From Thermacetogenium sp. UBA5472 (GTDB lineage: Bacteria > Bacillota > DSM-12270 > Thermacetogeniales > Thermacetogeniaceae), in NCBI GenBank assembly GCA_002426495.1, contig DIQC01000054.1, positions 5,811-13,662 of the forward strand: DNA of 7,852 bases, written 5' to 3'. The position numbers and the translations under genes are program-made. Shown here in pieces: positions 5,862-7,852 of this stretch. The notes below the pieces were generated by a model that saw only the letters and a list, made by a program, of their open reading frames with translations, was not told where the DNA came from and made no database searches. Numbering within the stretch: position 1 is the first letter of the stretch; each line of letters begins with the position of its first letter.

Positions 5862-6409
5862 AAATCAGCCTCCCCGGTTCCGGAAATCAATTTTGCGCCC
5901 AGTGTCTTCTCCATCTCTCGAAGGGCAAATTGATGAGCCTGATCATCAAAGGAGGCTACAGCATCCTTTAATATTTTAACATGATACCGGCGCATCCGCG
6001 CATCGGCAGCGGTATATAAAACACATATATTAGTACATACCCCGGTAAGAATCAATTCATCAACTTCCAGTTCGCGCAGAGTAAGATCTAAATCAGTTCC
6101 ATAAAAACCACTATACCGCCTCTTTGGTATAATATATTCACCATCCTGGGGAGTCAATTCCGAGCAAATCTCTCCTCCGCTGGTTCCCGCCAGGCAGTGA
6201 GTCGGAAACATCTCGAATTCTCTGTCATCACTTGTATGTTGGTCGCAGAGATAAATAACAGGCCATTTTTCTGCTCTGGCTCTTTTGAGAACTTCAGCGA
6301 TGACAGGAATCACTCGACGCCCAGCTTCACCGTTGTAAAGAGCTCCCTCTTCTTGAATAAAATCATTCAACATATCGATAATGAGCAAGGCTTTTTTGGG
6401 CACCTTCAT
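5858..6409 (-). CDS. Isochorismatase-family cysteine hydrolase, nicotinamidase-like
   Basis: A 183-residue hydrolase with the family's catalytic triad in place: Asp12 (LLIIDMLNDF), Lys96 (IIPKRRYSGFYGTDL) and Cys129 (GVCTNICV). Asp56, His58 (CDQHTSDD) and His71 (FPTHC) match the D-x-H...H metal site of nicotinamidases. Turning nicotinamide into nicotinate for NAD salvage is therefore the best guess. Other amidase activities remain possible within this broad family. ATG at 6409 sits only two bases after GGGGAGGG, while GTG at codon 3 (6403) has better spacing, so the true start could be two codons later. It is the first gene of the run with DUF3842 and the CooT-like gene, and is preceded by a possible promoter. 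Confidence 0.88.
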   Translation of the reverse strand: MKVPKKALLIIDMLNDFIQEEGALYNGEAGRRVIPVIAEVLKRARAEKWPVIYLCDQHTSDDREFEMFPTHCLAGTSGGEICSELTPQDGEYIIPKRRYSGFYGTDLDLTLRELEVDELILTGVCTNICVLYTAADARMRRYHVKILKDAVASFDDQAHQFALREMEKTLGAKLISGTGEADL

Positions 6410-6474
6410 CCCTCCCCATTAATTATTATAACCCCACCGGCATACCCTGAAAAATTTGTTTTTCATATAACTCT

Positions 6475-6510
6475 ATTATATAAGAATTTACACAAAGGAA
6501 GTGCAAATTC
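6475..6510 (-). promoter_or_regulatory. Candidate promoter with an overlapping inverted repeat, for the hydrolase operon
   Basis: On the minus strand a perfect TATAAT (6480-6475) follows TTGCAC (6506-6501) at a long 20-base spacing. Reading TATATA as the -10 gives 18. GAATTTACAC (6484-6493) and GTGCAAATTC (6501-6510) form 10-base arms with one mismatch around seven bases. They cover the -35 and spacer, a position typical of a repressor site. The promoter spacing is not ideal, so this is tentative. Confidence 0.35.
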
Positions 6511-6604
6511 CTGCTTTCCAATTCCCCCAACTTATCTTTATCCACAAGAGATCAGAGAAATGGATCAGGGGGGCGTTTCCGGTAATATCTGCTTTACCAT
6601 ATGA

Positions 6605-6644
6605 GTGACAAAAGTAACAAAAGGGGACGTTCCTAATTTGTCAC
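6605..6644 (+). repeat. REP-like palindromic element, first of a pair
   Basis: GTGACAAA (6605-6612) and TTTGTCAC (6637-6644) are perfect inverted arms. The loop carries AACAAAAGGGGACGTTCCTAA, with the GGGGACGTTCC core at 6623-6633. The core matches that of the hairpin at 123-164 while the arms differ (GTGACAAA against ACTGACACA). The inner AACAAA may be a partly duplicated arm. Confidence 0.65.
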
Positions 6645-6655
6645 CTTGAAGCCAA

Positions 6656-6692
6656 CCTTTGAGTCAAAGGGACGGTGACTTTGACTCACCGG
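6656..6692 (+). repeat. REP-like palindromic element, second of a pair
   Basis: TGAGTCAAAG (6660-6669) and CTTTGACTCA (6679-6688) are perfect 10-base arms, with a further CC/GG pairing at 6656-6657 and 6691-6692 after two mismatches. The top of the hairpin reads GGGACGGTGAC, a variant of the shared core. It lies 22 bases beyond the stop of the GIY-YIG-like gene, and its transcript would fold into a stable hairpin without a T-run. It is in the same orientation as the neighbouring unit. Confidence 0.65.
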
Positions 6693-6713
6693 AAAGATTG
6701 GGAAGATGTTATC

Positions 6714-7070
6714 CTAATATAGCGTAATACCTTTATCCTTCAGCTTGTCGATCCACAACATTTTCAATATATCTAAATCATCTGTATAATCTGTCTGGGA
6801 TTCGTCCTTATCATACTCCATCTTCTCTAGAACCTTGATTTCAAAACAGTCCTCACCAATTTCTTGCCAATCTTTTTGCAGTTCTTGATTTGGATGCGCG
6901 CCACCGTCAAGCTTAAATCTAGTACTGTTGATCATACCTTTTAAGTTTTGTGTTGCTTGTAGGTAATACTTAGAACTATTTTTATTGATTACCGCGAAAA
7001 TACCCATCTCCGGTCTCATTACTTTATATTGTTCCTGAAGTTCCTTCTTTCTTTCCTTTGATATTTGCAT
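6714..7070 (-). CDS. GIY-YIG-like small protein with degenerate motifs
   Basis: A 118-residue protein that resembles the small Firmicutes group annotated as GIY-YIG nuclease family. The clues are MGIFAVINKNSSKYYLQATQNLKG, then RFKL...NQELQKDWQEIGEDCFEIKVLE and a C-terminal DDLDILKMLWIDKL. The GIY triad reads GIF (23-25) and YIG reads YYL (35-37), with GSS-type residues replaced by QAT. Arg51 may be the usual catalytic arginine. Nuclease activity is doubtful given these changes, and a binding or regulatory role is equally possible. ATG at 7070 has AGGAGG eight bases upstream, overlapping the stop of the preceding membrane-protein gene, so the two are likely translated together. Confidence 0.65.
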   Translation of the reverse strand: MQISKERKKELQEQYKVMRPEMGIFAVINKNSSKYYLQATQNLKGMINSTRFKLDGGAHPNQELQKDWQEIGEDCFEIKVLEKMEYDKDESQTDYTDDLDILKMLWIDKLKDKGITLY

Positions 7071-7082
7071 TTTTTCGTCCTC

Positions 7083-7844
7083 CTATGTATCGACATTTGC
7101 TTTCAACTGCTGGTAAAGTATTCTGGTTTCTTCAGGTTCTGCAAAATTGATCATGACCATTTTCTGTTCTTTGCACTGAATTATAATTACAGGGCCCGAT
7201 CTAGAGCGCATAAACAGCAAGGCATCTCCCATATCTTCAATCTTAAAATGGCCTTTCTGTATAGAACCCATACCTAATCCGTTGGTTCTTAACTCTATCT
7301 CGGGAATTGTTTCACTTAACTCCAGGTTTTCGATGTCAGAGTAAGGAATAACAGTACCATAGGCACCGCTGATCTTCAATTCATTTTGCTCCAAAGTAAA
7401 TTCTGTTGGTTGAGATGTCCAAAACACAATGCCAAATACACCGATAAATACAACTGTACTAATAACAAGTGCTATAATGATGGTTTTGCTGTTTGATGCT
7501 TTTCTCTTTACCTTACCTGACGAATAAAATGATGATGGTGGGGCAAACCGTTGTGCTGCAATCACTGTATAAAAAACAAGAATGAGGAGAAGCCCTGATC
7601 CTACTTCTGTCCCCCATATAAATCCTGATCGGTCAAGAATAAGCCCAATAAGGGGTGCTGCGGCAATAATCATTAACTGCTGCCCCATAAAGTCTCCAAT
7701 ACCCTTTTCAGCCATATACTGCTGTTCCTCTTTTGATGATGTATTATAGCCAGCGATCAAAAAATAAGCTTTAAAATACTTGATCGCTATTCCCATGAGA
7801 AAAATAAAGCCGCTAATAGCAAGATAGATAATTACATCCAACAT
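7083..7844 (-). CDS. DUF3784 and bacterial PH-like domain membrane protein
   Basis: A 253-residue protein. The first part looks like DUF3784, with a membrane helix at about 4-22 followed by the diagnostic FLIAGYNTSSKEEQQYMAEKGIGDFMG. Further hydrophobic segments lie at about 56-70, 80-97 and 120-142, giving four. The C-terminal part (about 148-249) is soluble and beta-rich, with FTLEQNELKISGAYGTVIPYSDIENLEL, consistent with a bacterial PH-like domain. No enzymatic motif is seen and the function is unknown. ATG at 7844 lies eight bases from the window edge, so its ribosome site is out of view and the frame is open upstream. The N-terminus looks complete for DUF3784. It precedes the GIY-YIG-like gene by 12 bases. 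Confidence 0.7.
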   Translation of the reverse strand: MLDVIIYLAISGFIFLMGIAIKYFKAYFLIAGYNTSSKEEQQYMAEKGIGDFMGQQLMIIAAAPLIGLILDRSGFIWGTEVGSGLLLILVFYTVIAAQRFAPPSSFYSSGKVKRKASNSKTIIIALVISTVVFIGVFGIVFWTSQPTEFTLEQNELKISGAYGTVIPYSDIENLELSETIPEIELRTNGLGMGSIQKGHFKIEDMGDALLFMRSRSGPVIIIQCKEQKMVMINFAEPEETRILYQQLKANVDT

Positions 7845-7852
7845 AATATAAC

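Larger units (their letters stand above)
6410..6713. other. Intergenic region with REP-like repeats and a possible promoter
   Basis: This 304-base gap between the GIY-YIG-like gene and the hydrolase holds no credible gene. The open frame on the plus strand at 6197-6604 is antisense to the hydrolase and has no family features. The right half (6605-6692) is two REP-like hairpins. The middle (6475-6510) is a candidate promoter with an inverted repeat. The rest includes a short weak stem (GGTAA 6581-6585 with TTACC 6594-6598). I see no canonical intrinsic terminator for the upstream pair. Confidence 0.6.

Noticed and set aside
6538..6546. Perfect DnaA box TTATCCACA on the plus strand
   Set aside because: It is single, with no cluster, AT-rich unwinding region or dnaA/dnaN genes nearby.
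6197..6604. 135-residue open frame on the plus strand
   Set aside because: Mostly antisense to the hydrolase gene, low-complexity translation, no ribosome binding site or family pattern.

Overview
All genes in this window are read from the minus strand, so transcription runs from right to left. The content points to a strictly anaerobic, probably spore-forming member of the Firmicutes (Clostridia, Peptococcaceae-like). The signs are strong AGGAGG-type ribosome binding sites, frequent TTG starts, an S-box (SAM-I) riboswitch, a BofC C-terminal-domain protein next to yebC, a CooT-family nickel protein, and the anaerobe-type route that makes homocysteine directly from sulfide. I cannot name the genus from sequence alone.

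Layout in transcription order. (1) 7844-6714: a two-gene unit with a DUF3784/bacterial-PH-like membrane protein and a degenerate GIY-YIG-like small protein. (2) 6713-6410: an intergenic stretch with two REP-like hairpins and a possible promoter with an overlapping inverted repeat. (3) 6409-5247: a tightly packed trio with a nicotinamidase-like cysteine hydrolase, a DUF3842 protein that overlaps it by ATGA, and a CooT-like nickel-binding protein that abuts DUF3842. (4) 5178-4975: tatA, alone. (5) 4973-4722: a promoter, a complete SAM-I riboswitch aptamer and an intrinsic terminator. (6) 4721-2349: the riboswitch-controlled genes for a COG1900/DUF39 homocysteine-forming protein, a NIL-domain dicluster ferredoxin and a UPF0280/COG2122 protein. 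(7) 2280-155: nadE, yebC and a BofC-C-like membrane-anchored protein. (8) 154-1: REP-like repeats, then what looks like the ribosome binding site and start codon of the next gene. ruvC is my guess for that gene, from the usual yebC-bofC-ruv order.

The clearest functional story is the methionine branch. In methanogens the COG1900 protein and its ferredoxin partner convert aspartate semialdehyde plus sulfide to homocysteine, and the COG2122 protein supports sulfide assimilation. Here all three are consecutive behind a SAM-sensing switch, which is strong contextual support for the same job in this bacterium. A second thread is NAD: nadE and a hydrolase that keeps the nicotinamidase catalytic and metal residues both lie in the window. 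The third is the DUF3842-CooT pair, whose joint role I do not know.

The least explained material is a family of short hairpins with a conserved GGGGACGGTTCC-like core and differing but self-complementary arms, present at both intergenic ends of the window. One of them supplies the last codons and stop of the BofC-like gene.
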